Positions 1 through 10,900 of a DNA stretch of 64,000 nucleotides are shown here, piece by piece. The stretch lies in the NCBI RefSeq assembly GCF_037176765.1, contig NC_090023.1, positions 97,821,366 to 97,885,365 on the forward strand. The letters are read 5' to 3'. The position numbers were made by a program, and so were the translations under genes. Origin of the DNA: Anolis sagrei. Its lineage: Eukaryota; Chordata; Lepidosauria; Squamata; Anolidae. Under the pieces are notes generated by a model. That model searched no databases. It worked only from the letters and a program-made list of their open reading frames with translations, and had not been told where the DNA came from. Position 1 is the first letter of the stretch. The number at the start of each line of letters is the position of its first letter.

Positions 1-125
1 GTAGTGGCTTTTTTTCCATCACGATATAAAGGACTGTATGCAAAGGGATCTTGTTGCACCTCTGAGTCAAACGGTATGAATGCTGTTTTCACACAGTGCT
101 GTTACACCATCATAGTGATGGCATA

Positions 126-557
126 GGCCCCTTCTACACTGTCCGTATATCCCAGGATCTGATCCCAGATTATCTGCTTATCCCAAATTATATGGCAGAC
201 TCATATAATTCAGTTGAAAGCAGATAACCTGGGATCAGATCCTAAGATATAAGAACAGTGTAGAAGGGGTCTTAGGCCCCTTTTACACTGTCAGATAACC
301 CAGGTTATCAAAGTAGAAAATCCACATTATCTGATTTGAACTGGATTATTTTAGGCCCCTTCTAAACAGCTGTATAAAATCCCACATTATCATATGGCAG
401 TGTGGACTCTGATAACCTAGTTCAAAGTAGATATTGTGGATTATCTGCCTTGATATTCTGGGTTATATGGCCGTGTGGAAGGGCCCAGAATCTACACTGC
501 CATATAATCCAGTTCAAAGCAGATAATGTGAACTTTGTACAGCTGTGTAGAAGGTCC
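126..557. mobile_element. Cluster of palindromic DNA-transposon MITEs
   Basis: Three to four short non-autonomous elements lie end to end. They share the terminal motif GGCCCCTTCTACACTG and its reverse complement CAGTGTAGAAGGGG, with internal words such as AGATAATCTGGATTATATGG in both orientations. The first unit (about 126-270) folds back on itself almost completely. The second (about 275-351) is cut short, the third (352-487) is whole but diverged, and the fourth (488-557) is partial. The same family recurs at 12424, 33175, 40301, 46622, 46873 and 63000. The superfamily was not settled from sequence alone. No coding capacity is seen. Confidence 0.75.
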
Positions 558-2072
558 TACTTCACTCAGTGGACATGCTGGTCTGATTGATATCCCTTGC
601 AGGAATGTAGTTTTTGGCATATAAAGATTTCTTGATATGAAGAGCAAAACATTACATCCCCTTGAGGCATCATGGCCTTTTTTAACCATGGGGGGTGGGA
701 TGAGACTGAATCATCTGAAAGAAAATTGAAATGCCAAAGTGAACAACCTTGCTATATAATAAACAATTAATTAAAAATCCATACACTAAATTTTCAATTT
801 TTTACATAAATGTCTTTGGGTTAGTAGATAGGAAAATAATTTAGTACTTTTTATTTGCCTTTTTTGTGTTTACTGGTATTTTAATTTTTTACTGGTTCTC
901 AACCTGGGGGTTGCAACCCCCAGCGGGGTCACTTGGCCATTTCGGAGGGGTCGTGGCACTCCCTCGTTCAGCCCCACCCCCTTTGCCTCTCTGAAATGGC
1001 TACCGGGTAACTTCTTGCAGCAAATAGCCAGCCAGCACCCACACTGCTTCTCCTCTTTCCTCTTCCAGGTCAGGCTCCTCCTCCTCCAGTGGCGAGGAGA
1101 CACAGAGAGGTGCTTGGAGGCAGAGGCGCATGTGCGTGACAGGAAGAGCCCTCCTTTCCTTTTCCTCTCTCTTTTTCTTTCTCACCCTTTCTTTCCTCTC
1201 CTGAATTAAAAGATAAAAATTATGAGAATAGAGGGGGAGAAGACAAGAAAGGAATATAAAAAGAAGAGAAAGAGAGGGAGAAAGAGAGAAGGAAGGGAGA
1301 AAGAAGGAGGGGAAGAAGAGGGAAAGAAAAAAGAAAGGGACAGAGCGCGCGAGAGAGAGAGTGGTCAGAACCTTCATCTGATGAAGGATGTCTGCAGTCT
1401 GTAAATGGTGCTGGGGGGGGGGGCTTCTGGCCTTCCACCCCCCTCAGCCCGGTGGCCCCTGAGTGGCGTTGGGTGCTGGAGGGTGGCTTGTTTGCCATCG
1501 CTCACTCCTCTCTCGTGTTCTCTCCCTTCTTTTCTTTCTCTCCCCCCCCCCCATCCTTTCTCCCTCTTTTTTTCTCACCCTTTCTCCACCTTTTTTTTAA
1601 TATATCCCTTTCTTTCCTTTTTTCCCTCCTCTCTTTCCTTCGGGAGCCGCATCGCACAGCCTAAACCTCGGCAGAGCCAGGAGAAGGAGGGCACCCCTTC
1701 AGCTTCAAACACAGGTGGCTCCTGAACAAGTGTTTTGCATTATGTTTAGATTGCTGATGGGTTCCCTCTCCTGCTTGCTAAGTGGCCCTTATTTATTATC
1801 ACCCCATTGTCACTAAAACTGAGGAAATGCACTGGCACCCCCAAGAAATGAGAAAGCCTCCTGTCATGCTAAAATATACATTAGCCTTTCCTCCCTCTCG
1901 ATCTCTTTTTATTCTCTCAGAAGTGAAATCAAGGTCTTGCAGCCTCATCCCTCCCAAACTCTCTTCTTGTGGTTGGTGTGCACCTGCATAGTGCGGTCTG
2001 TAATGGAAGAGAGGAAGGAATGAAGGGAGGGGGAAAGAAGGCTAGAAGGGAGATTGCTAGGGAGTTGTCTAT

Positions 2073-2210
2073 ACAGTGGTTCCCAACCTTTGTTCCGCCA
2101 TCTGTTTGGGACTTCGACTCCCATAAGCCCTAGCCATCACAACCAACTGTCAGGAATTCTGGGAGGTGTAGTCCAAAACACCAGGAGGAACAAAGGTTGG
2201 GAATCACTGC
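2073..2210. mobile_element. Short hAT MITE nested in copy A
   Basis: Terminal inverted repeats CAGTGGTTCCCAACCTTTG and CAAAGGTTGGGAATCACTG enclose about 100 bp that is itself partly palindromic. This is the usual build of the abundant small hAT derivatives of reptiles. It lies inside the larger element at 891-3121, so it is the younger insertion. Confidence 0.7.
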
Positions 2211-2292
2211 AGTAGTACATCGTTTGGGTTCACAGTGCTCTCCAGATGTAGGTGAACTACACCGCCCCTAAATCACTGTCAATTCTTCTCAA

Positions 2293-2810
2293 ACCTCTCC
2301 AGTATTTTCTGTTGGTGATGGGAGTGTGTGTTCCAAGTTTGGTTCAATTCCATTACTGATGACGTTCAAAATACTCTTTGTTGGCAGATGAACTATAAAT
2401 CCAAGTAACTCCAACTCCCATTCCCAAATGTCAGGGTCTATTTTCCCCAAACCTCTCCAGTATTTTCCTTTGCTCATGGGACTTCTGTATTCCAAGTTTG
2501 GTTCAATTTCATTATTGATGGTGTTCAGAATGCTCATTGATGGCAGGTGAACTATAAATCCAAGAAACTGCAACTCCCAAATGTCAATGTCTATTTTCCC
2601 CAAACCTCTACAATATTTTCCTTTGGTAGTGGGACTTCTGTATGCCAAGTTTGGTTCAATTCCATTGTTGATGGAGTTCAGAATGCTCTTTGATGGCAGG
2701 TGAACTATAAATCCAAGTAACTTCAACTCTCAAATGTCAGGGTCTATTTCCCCCCAACCTCTCCAGTATTTTCCTTTGGTGGTGTGAGTTCTGTATGCCA
2801 AGATTGATCC
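2293..2810 (+). repeat. Tandem repeat of about 150-bp units inside the hAT element
   Basis: About 3.3 units begin near 2293, 2449, 2599 and 2755. Each carries AAACCTCTCCAGTATTTTC, CCAAGTTTGGTTCAATTCC and GGCAGGTGAACTATAAATCC. Unit length varies from 150 to 156 bp and units differ at many positions. The long minus-strand open frame over it simply reads the repeat and is not a gene. The same unit, inverted, appears on both sides of the CR1 insertion at 41030-41156 and 44959-45370. Confidence 0.8.
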
Positions 2811-3129
2811 AGGTCTATAATTTGTGGAGGTCTTAGTGGTCTGTGGAAGTCAGATCTGAATCTGTTGAAGATACTGCAAATCCCATCATCCGTTGACTAT
2901 ACTCTCCCAAAATATTGGTTTTGTGATTAATCACTATGCTTTAATCATGTTCATTTTTAACAATTAAAATACATCCTGCATATTAGATATTTACATTACA
3001 ATTCATAACAGTAGCAAAATTAGTTAAAAGTAGCAACGAAAATAATTTTATGGTTGGGGGGCACGACAACATGAGGAACTATATTTAGGGGTCACAGCAT
3101 TAGAAAGGTTGAGAACCACTGATATAGAG

Positions 3130-5060
3130 GGATATTGGATTATTTTTTCTAATCAGTGGGGAAATACAGTATACACAGTAGTCTAAGCTATTTATGTATG
3201 GTTAAGGATATTATAAAATACGGGTGTGATACTGTACCTACATTACCTTTAGATATATGCAACCAAAATATCCACATTTTGAACTGCAAAAGAGTTTTTA
3301 AAAAAGAAGAAAAAACTTTCCACCCTGGATGTAAATGCCTGCTTTTTAAAGTACAATTAATTTCCCAGTTTCTTCCAGACTAGGTAGGTTATATCACTGT
3401 ATTTAAAAACTGAATATCTTTTAAACCTCCTCTAAATGGGCAAAGCAGTGTTTGAGCAAGTCTTGAGAAAGACAACTCTGCTACCTTGGCACACACAGAG
3501 AGAGTCAAGGAGTAACCATTAAATCATCTGAGCTGGGCCTCTAATGAAAGGCCTTACTGTTCTCTGATCAGTGCCATGTGTGCAGCTGAATGTTAACTCA
3601 CTGTTGATATCAAAAGAAAGGCACAGTATGGGGAAAGTAGCAGAGCACAGGCAGTCATGACTGCAGACAAGAGAGAGCCACAACGTAGTGCTACAAAGCA
3701 AAGGGGTTTTGCTCCACGGGAATGACTTGGCAATTGAGCACATGAGCAGATGCAAGAGATGTGGTGACTTCCTCGCTAGCTTCTGGCAGAGACTGATGAA
3801 AGATGTCCTCATGGCAGGGGTTAAGCTCTACTAGAAAAGCTAGCAATGAAGACTAGCCTGACCCTGCGTTCCCTGTTGCCACTGGTCTAGACTCCTCGGC
3901 TTCAGGAAAACACCACCAGGTAATGTTTCTTTTGCTCTAAGGAAATACAGAAATCGCGTTGCTAGAAAAGTATATAGACGTAACTGCTGGCATACAAAAC
4001 AGCATGGGTTTACTGAGTTCCAGGCAGGCAGTTTTTGATAACATCTCTCAGGAGACAAACTTCTTTTCTAGCCAAACAGCTTGTGCATATGTTTAACTTT
4101 AGATACAAAAAATACAAACCGATGAAATGTAATAGCTTCAGAGATTTAAGAGCTATTTAAACCTTAGCTAATGTATAAATATACATTTGACTTGTGTCTT
4201 CATATTTGACATTGATAACATTTGTTCCTTTTCTCTGAGGAATGCAGCAATGACCTGCCCTGCTAAGTAATGCATGGTGAACTGAAAAGTACCCATTCAT
4301 TTTACCTCGAACTATAAGAAATCTACCTGACTCATATGGAGACTTGAAAAAGAGAGGAGGCCTGTGAGTGTAGGGTGCAAACCCCATTCTGCTTGTTTTT
4401 GAGTAAGCATGTTTGGAGTCTGGAGACTGGCTGATATTCTCTTGGGGATTTTAAATTTCGTAAAGCAATTTAGAGTTCTGCAGTTCACAACAGCAGCCTA
4501 TTTCCAGCAGCTGATCATTATCAAACGTGTGCCATTGATATTATTGCATAAACACAGTGAGTAGAATGGCCACTGTGCAATGATCAGAATGTGGAGTACA
4601 GTATCTAGGGATTCGATATTCGTAGTTTTGCTTATCCATGCTTCATAAATAACCCCTCCTTCCCCAGAAGTGTTTGTGGGCCTCTCTATGTCCTCCAGTG
4701 CAATTATTAGCAAAATATAGGGTTTGCTAATATCCTCAGTTTCAGGTATTGTGATGGCACGCCCAAGTCTTTGGGGGAAAGCGAAGACTTCACAGGTATC
4801 AAGGGCATTCTTGGAACATATTCCCATAGATATAGGGTTTGGTTGTATGCTAGTATAGCATTTTGTCAAACAGGTGCCTTTGCATAAGAATATTATAAGG
4901 AGAGAAGGCCAATGGCCCCCAACAAAGTTACTGGGCCCTGGTAATCTAGGACAGTAGTAAGTCACAGGTGTTCTATATCTGGACAGAAAAATTGTCCCAT
5001 TCTCATGGTGTCCCAGTGTATTGCACAACATGACATCATGTGTTGTTCACCATTATGTAG
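3130..5060. other. Unassigned intergenic stretch
   Basis: No gene, conserved motif or repeat family is recognised here. The longest open frame (minus strand, 4498-5031) has no recognisable domain or supporting splice structure. A 5' exon of gene 1 could lie here or in 5800-7800, but nothing in the sequence picks it out. Confidence 0.3.
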
Positions 5061-5064
5061 GAGT

Positions 5065-5235
5065 CCCTGGTGGCACAATGGGCTAAACCCCTGTGCTGGC
5101 AGGTCTGAAGACCGACAGGTTGTAGATTTGAATTCGGAGAGAGTGCAGATGAGTTCTCCATGCATCCCCTGGGCAATGTCCTTGTAAATGGTCAATTCCC
5201 TCACACCAGAAGTGACTTGCAGTTTCTCAAGTCAT
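5065..5235 (+). mobile_element. tRNA-derived SINE, '5-prime GGAGTCCCTGGTGGC' family
   Basis: The sequence starts with a tRNA-like head (box A-like GGTGGCACAATGGGCTAAAC, then GTTGTAGATTTGAAT) and ends with CACACCAGAAGTGACTTGC and CAGTTTCTCAAGTC. The same family occurs at 16566, 39693, 49962 (minus), 51489 (minus) and 53640. The middle of this copy is shorter than in the 53640 copy. It is followed at once by a CA microsatellite. Confidence 0.75.
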
Positions 5236-5237
5236 AC

Positions 5238-5279
<42 letters not shown>
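5236..5279 (+). repeat. (CA)n microsatellite
   Basis: About 20 CA dinucleotides with one early interruption lie at the 3' end of the preceding SINE, a usual place for such tracts to arise. Confidence 0.95.
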
Positions 5280-5280
<1 letters not shown>

Positions 5281-5409
5281 CCACTATGTAGTGAGAGCCT
5301 CAAATGGACAATGGCATTTGAGCAGTTCGTACTGTGTCAGCTATATACTGTGTCTGTATCATATAGTTTAACCCTTCGTCCAACTGATTTAAATCTACTT
5401 GTGATTTAT

Positions 5410-5765
5410 TTATTTATTTATTGTGGAGGCTTGGACATGGTGGCTCCTCCCAGACTCTGGAGTTCGCTTCCTAGAGAGACCTCGATTGCCTCATGCTGAC
5501 TTGAAAATATTCATTTGCCATCAGGCATTTGTGGACTCATGAAAGGTGGGCACTGGGAATGGTGTGATTGGGATTTTGGGGTGACTGTGCAGTTTTCAAT
5601 GCACTTTAAAAAATTATATTTAATGACACAAAGGATTTAATTTAAAAAAATGTAATACTTATATTTCAATGCATTTACATTGTTTTAATTTGTATTGTTT
5701 TATATTTATTGTTAGCTATCTTGAGGTTACTATATCGGGAGAAAAATAGGATAAAAATTGTTGTT
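5410..5765 (+). mobile_element. L2-like LINE 3' fragment
   Basis: A plus-strand reading APRLWSSLPRE (about 5448-5480) matches the conserved end of the L2 reverse transcriptase protein. The tail GCTATCTTGAGGTTACTA...GGATAAAAATTG is the degenerate L2 3' end. A better preserved relative is read on the minus strand at 58455-59310. Confidence 0.6.
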
Positions 5766-5769
5766 TTTA

Positions 5770-7829
5770 ACCTACTCTAGGTTTTAATCACATGACAATC
5801 TATTACCAGGATGATAAATCTATTCTATATTTTGATTTGAACTTTACGTGAGCAGTCCATGGTGCTAAACAGATTTTGAAGAAAAAAAATTGCACTTCGG
5901 ATCGTTTGTTTTTTTTTAAAATCAAGCTCAGCTCCAAAAGAGATTTATTGCGCCAATGACACATAGGATTAACTTTATAGGACCCATCATTTTTATTAAC
6001 AAAAATATATCACTTGTCATATGGTCATTAAATTATAAATGCTTGGTAGCATGATAAAGGTTGAATATCTCACCCAAATCTTGCACTTTAGAAATTAATA
6101 AATATTCTGCCCTACAGAGCAATAGCCTGAATAGTATTACCCAAATGCTGGTGTTTGTAGGAGAAGAGCCTTCAGTGAATTGGGGAAATGATTTACTTTT
6201 TAAATATTCTCTTTGCACATGCTCGATAGTAAGTCTCATGGAAATCACTGGGACTTCGTTTAGACTGAGTAACCATAAATAAAGAAAACCACAGAGAGAG
6301 GTGCAATTTTGCAATTGCAAAATATGAAGTTGAACTTGTCTTTTTCTTCAGGAAATACTTTCAGGATATTTTAAGTGCAGCCACACACAAAATGTGCAGT
6401 TGGAAAACTATTTGTGATGCGCGGAAAACAAACAGGAAAAATTAGGAAAATCAAAACAATGGAAACTGGGACTGCCATGGAAAATGAATGAAAACATAAA
6501 CAAAAATCCAAGGGGTGTACTGTAAGGAAAGAATGAGAAATGCTTTGGCATCCACAAGTTAGACAGGTTTTGGGCTTTGGTGACATTCTCTTCAGAAAAG
6601 GACATTCTTTACTGTACAATACAGTAAAATACCCTCATCAAAACTGAGGAAAAATGTAGTCTTGCAACAACTGGAATGAAGTAGAACTACACAATATTTC
6701 TATGGGTAGCTCACAAGAAGAGTAGTAACATCACAAGGAAGCCATTCTCCTTGTGAAAGGAGAAGAAGGAGAAGAAAGAGAAAGAAGAATCAATCTCCAA
6801 GCAAATATACAGTAATAGGGTAGGGGGTTTTATCTTCTCTAAGAAAATTATATTTTAGCAATGTGCTTCAAAAAGGTCTTCAAGAAAATCCACAGTATTC
6901 TGAGACTATTCATTCTGAATGTAGTCTGTGATAGTCTTTTCTACACAGAACTAACTGTGCAGTTTTTGCATAGAATAAGTTCCAAACTGTAAGGATTCCT
7001 AGCAGTCCAAGAGTCTTCTTAATAGAAATGGCATTCCTGCTTATGGCTATCCAAATATCTAATATTGTTTTTGGTAGCAGGTCCTTTACTGGCTGGATTT
7101 ATGACTTGGCAGTCCTTGAAAGTAGTCATGGCTTGTCTGGCACATTCTTGGTAAGTGTAACTTCCTGCAGACAGGAAACCTCTGAAGCAGCCCCATACCG
7201 AATCATCCCTTTGTTTTACTTTGTGCAATGCTATTGGATCCAAGTAGTAGTAGACTCCAACATCTTTTCAGCTCTGTTACTGAAGGTCTGTCTAAATGGA
7301 TCTACAAATGATTGAAAAGAGGATTTTCTGCACAGACAGCTTGAGAAATTACTCTTGCCTAAACAAAGCAAAGAGTTTTATTTTTCCATTTCATTTCATA
7401 GCTCAGCTCTAAGTGTTTTTTAAAGGCAAAGAACAGTTTTCTGGATTACAGAGTTAGCTCTTTAGTTAGTGATGACAGAAAGAAACCATAAAATCACTGA
7501 AGTTTGAACTAAAACCATAACACTTCAGTCCATTCTGTGTATGTAATCTCTATCTTGCTAGTACAGAGACACAATAGCCAAAGCACTGACTCAGATTTTT
7601 TAATGTTCTGTTTTCTTACCTAATTTTATAGTCTCATGATTGATTAAAAGTTCTTGATAACCTCCATAAAACTGTGCTGTTTTATCAATCTCTAATAAGT
7701 GATACTAAATTCTGAATTTTGTATTGACTTCAGGGCCACATGGCTACTATTTTTATTTGTTAAGATAATAAATGTTTGTGAATGTGATGAATTGGGTACT
7801 AACAATTAAGGCTATTATATTTCTACTAG
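5770..7829. other. Upstream region of gene 1 without recognised content
   Basis: AT-rich sequence directly upstream of gene 1 exon 2. I see no CpG-rich block, no clear first exon and no named repeat. The missing first coding exon must lie here or further left. Confidence 0.3.
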
Positions 7830-7982
7830 GACTTCTTCAGGTTTACTTCTAATCTTGCACCTACTGCTAATGCCTCCTATTGCTAAAGCCATTTTAGTCA
7901 GCTACAAACCCAGCATTGTCATCTTCCTGGCTGATGACCTTGGCATTGGAGATGTTGGCTGCTATGGAAATGATACAATCAG
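7830..7982 (+). CDS. ARSH: Gene 1 exon 2: leader and DD motif
   Basis: The acceptor TTTCTACTAG precedes a 153-bp exon beginning in phase 2. It encodes a hydrophobic leader ([16 protein letters not shown]) followed by [20 protein letters not shown]; the Asp pair binds the catalytic calcium. The donor is AG|GTAAAG. An in-frame ATG at 7870 exists, but using it would remove the leader, so translation more likely starts in an exon further upstream. Gene 2 has no equivalent ATG, which supports that view. Confidence 0.88.
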
Positions 7983-10900
7983 GTAAAGAACTTCAGAAAA
8001 AGGTGCTGTATTCTACCATAACTCTTTGCACAAAATAATTGGGAAGGTCAGTAGTGTTTTTGCTCATGTACATTAGTGCACACAAGCTCCATATATTCAC
8101 ACTGTATTAAATTTGAGGTACAAACTTAAGCTTTTAAGAATATAAGGACAGCCATGCTAAATAGGATGGCTCAATGCCTCTTGCACATGTTCTAGAACAG
8201 GGCTTCTTAAACTTTTTCCTCTTGTTACCCCACCTTGATTGGGAAAGTTTTGCATGACCTTGGGTAATATATAAAATAGACATACAAATCAAGTTTTTAC
8301 TTATAATAAATAATAAAGAATTTTATTTTTAAACAGTTCTTTGCTACATATATAATTTTACTATTTATTAAATATGAAAACCAGTTTGCATACTAGTGAG
8401 ATGGATGTGCTTGTTTATTTTTACATACAGAATTAAATCTTATCTGAATATTTGACACTACAGGTCAGAGCATCTTCAGTGTTTTTCATGTCATCCTGGC
8501 GTGCTTGCTTTGCAGGCTCAAGGACAGAATATATTTTATTGGTTCTCCTTTTTTTCTTCTGAATTGGCCACAATGGAGGGTTTTAGGGTCCATAGCTCCA
8601 ATTTTAAAGGTCCCAACTTATAGAGTGCACTATCGGCCTGAAATGGGCCTATATCCACCTCCCGCTTGTTCTCATCCCAGTCTCATAGAATCCTATAGTT
8701 GGAAGAAACCTCAAAAACCATCCAGTCCAATCCCATTTCTGGCATGAAGGAAACCCCACTCAAAGCCCTTCCAACAGGCGGCTACCCAGGCTCTACCTAA
8801 AAGCTTCAGGACAGACACTCAAGGAACCATATTCCAAACAACTCTAACAAGCAGGCAATTCATTCTAATGTTTAGGTGGAACCTCTTTTCCTGCAATTTG
8901 AACCCATGGCTCCATTGTGTCCTAGTCTCAGGAGCAACAGGAAACAATATTTTGCTGGTTCCCTTTCCTCCCCCTCCCCAATCCATTCCCACCTGCAACT
9001 GTTTTTTACTCTTGTTTTTGAAGTTCCTCTGCCCCCTCTCCTTTTTATTGAGTTGGATCCCAGGAACCTCACTTTCCTGGTTGACTGCTTTCCTGGCAAG
9101 CCAGATGCCTGTCCTGCCACTACTGAGCTCCCCACCACTTTGCTCACCTGCCTGTTGTGTGCATCCCACTTTCAATCTTGTTCTGTCTCCTACAGAATTC
9201 TGGGGTTTGGAGTTTAAGAGTTAGGAGTTAAACTACTCAGTCAGAAAGGTCCTGGACCTCACTGAACTACAAACCCCCAAATTCTGCAGGAGGCAGCCAT
9301 AGGCCTTAAAGTTCTATGCATATTCCATACCTACTCCAGTCTTCTTTATAGAAATCATCAGCAGGAGGGGGTGAGGGAGAGGCAATCATTGTGACCCCTA
9401 GATCTAGGGTGCCTTCAGTCATGACTTAAACCTGCTTCAGTGAAGGTTTGAGTCCTTACAAGCCCAACAATACCTGGGCTTTCCTGGGAAGGGTGGCTAC
9501 GTGCCATCCTGATAACAATCGGAATGACATGCAGCGACTCCAGAGCCCCCCAAAATAACCCCTAAAAAGTAAAAAAAAAAAAAAAACCTTACCAGAGCAC
9601 CATTATATTCCTCCACCCCCACCGTCAGGAACATAATGGCATCGAGGTAAGGTTTTTTTAACTTTTGGGGGGTTATTTTGGGGTTTGGTGGGAGGGGTGG
9701 GTGTCCTCTTGATTTTTTGTGCTCCTGAAGTCCAAAAAATCAAGATGGATGTGTGGATTAGGCCTGAGATCATGTAGTCCCTGGGCTCAATCCACACAGA
9801 GCCCACACCTGGTAAGACCCGGATATTACCTAAGATCCTGATCTTACCAGGTGTTTAATTAATTCAGTTTTGGGGCCTGTCTGGATGGGTCCCTATTTAG
9901 GAGACCCCAGGTTTAAGAAGCTCTTCTCTAGAAGAGCAACTGATAGAAATTTACTGCTACTTCCACTTAGAGTGCTTTCACACAGTTCATTATTCCAAGA
10001 GCATTAGCTTTCTGGAGTGGGTGTCCAGATGCTCTCCCAGAACTTTCTGGGAGAACACCCGGACACTCTAACCCCCTCCCCAAAAGATCCCAAAATCTGT
10101 GTAAAAAAAAAGAAGAATTTACCCAGCCCCCATTAGAGAGCTGCCAGAGCTCTCCTTGCATGTACAAATGACACACCAGGAGAAGGGGGGGGGAGGAGTG
10201 ATTTTCCTGTCATTTGTATGCACCAGGACAGCTCAGGCAGTCCTCTAATGGAGGCCAGGTAAGTTCTTTTGTTTTGTTTTGTTTTTTTACTCTGCTTTTG
10301 GGGTATTTTGGGAAGGGGTTGGTGTTCTCAGTTTTCCACGCTAATTTAGCCTGGATTCTGACCCATCTTTTCTTTTCCCACTGTTGAGTTAATTAAGGGT
10401 AAACTATTTTGGCATTTTGAACTCAGTTTTCCAATATGTGTATTTTGAATATCATTGTGCAAGGAGGCAACTGAATAAAATCAACTGAAGTTTTTGAGAT
10501 CTTTTCAAAGGTAGGGCCATGTAGAGTGCATTACACTAATCCAACTGGGATGTAACAAGAATATGTACTAGGCTTGGTTGATTAAAAATGGTTCATTTTG
10601 AATGTAGGGGCTGGTGGTGGTTGGATTCTAAAGTCACTTATGATTTAAAAAACAAACAAACAGAAAGGTCGGAATTTTCCAAAACTTCCGAATTGATTAG
10701 TTAATGTGGACACGCATGTGCAGTAGGGAAAACAGCACTGGAACTGGGGAAACTTCAGGGGATTCTCCCTCCCTCATTTTTCGGCTAACCCTGATGAAAC
10801 TTCCTACACTGTTAGCTCACCTTTGACTTATCTATGGGTTTTTGGCCAATTTTCCAAGTTTTTATTAAAAAATTAATAATCAAGAAAATGTGCTCCTGGT

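Larger units (their letters stand above)
891..3121 (+). mobile_element. Non-autonomous hAT-like element, copy A
   Basis: The ends are inverted copies of one another: GGTTCTCAACCTGGGGG at the left and AGGTTGAGAACCACTG at the right, a common hAT terminal repeat in vertebrates. Inside are a GC-rich block (about 930-1140), purine- and pyrimidine-rich low-complexity DNA (about 1140-1640), a smaller hAT MITE (2073-2210) and a minisatellite-like array (2293-2810). A related copy in the opposite orientation is at 40880-45408. Open frames inside are low-complexity or repeat-derived, and no transposase is recognised. Confidence 0.65.

Noticed and set aside
1000-1725. Overlapping frames on both strands, rich in Ser/Pro/Leu or Arg/Lys/Glu
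   Set aside because: They come from purine/pyrimidine-rich low-complexity DNA inside a hAT element.
2289-2726. Minus-strand frame of 145 codons with internal repeats
   Set aside because: The protein repeats follow the 150-bp minisatellite units exactly; a tandem repeat with a length near a multiple of three gives such frames by chance.
2293-2810. Possible CRISPR-like regular repeat
   Set aside because: Units are contiguous 150-bp tandem copies without unique spacers, inside a hAT element in a vertebrate genome.
4498-5031. Minus-strand frame of 177 codons
   Set aside because: No recognisable domain, no splice support and no family resemblance; not listed as a gene.
5065-5235. A tRNA gene at the SINE head
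   Set aside because: Box A- and B-like words are present, as in all tRNA-derived SINEs, but no cloverleaf with acceptor stem can be drawn.
7870-7872. ATG as start codon of gene 1
   Set aside because: It is in frame but would discard the hydrophobic leader, and gene 2 has no matching ATG; an upstream first exon is more likely.
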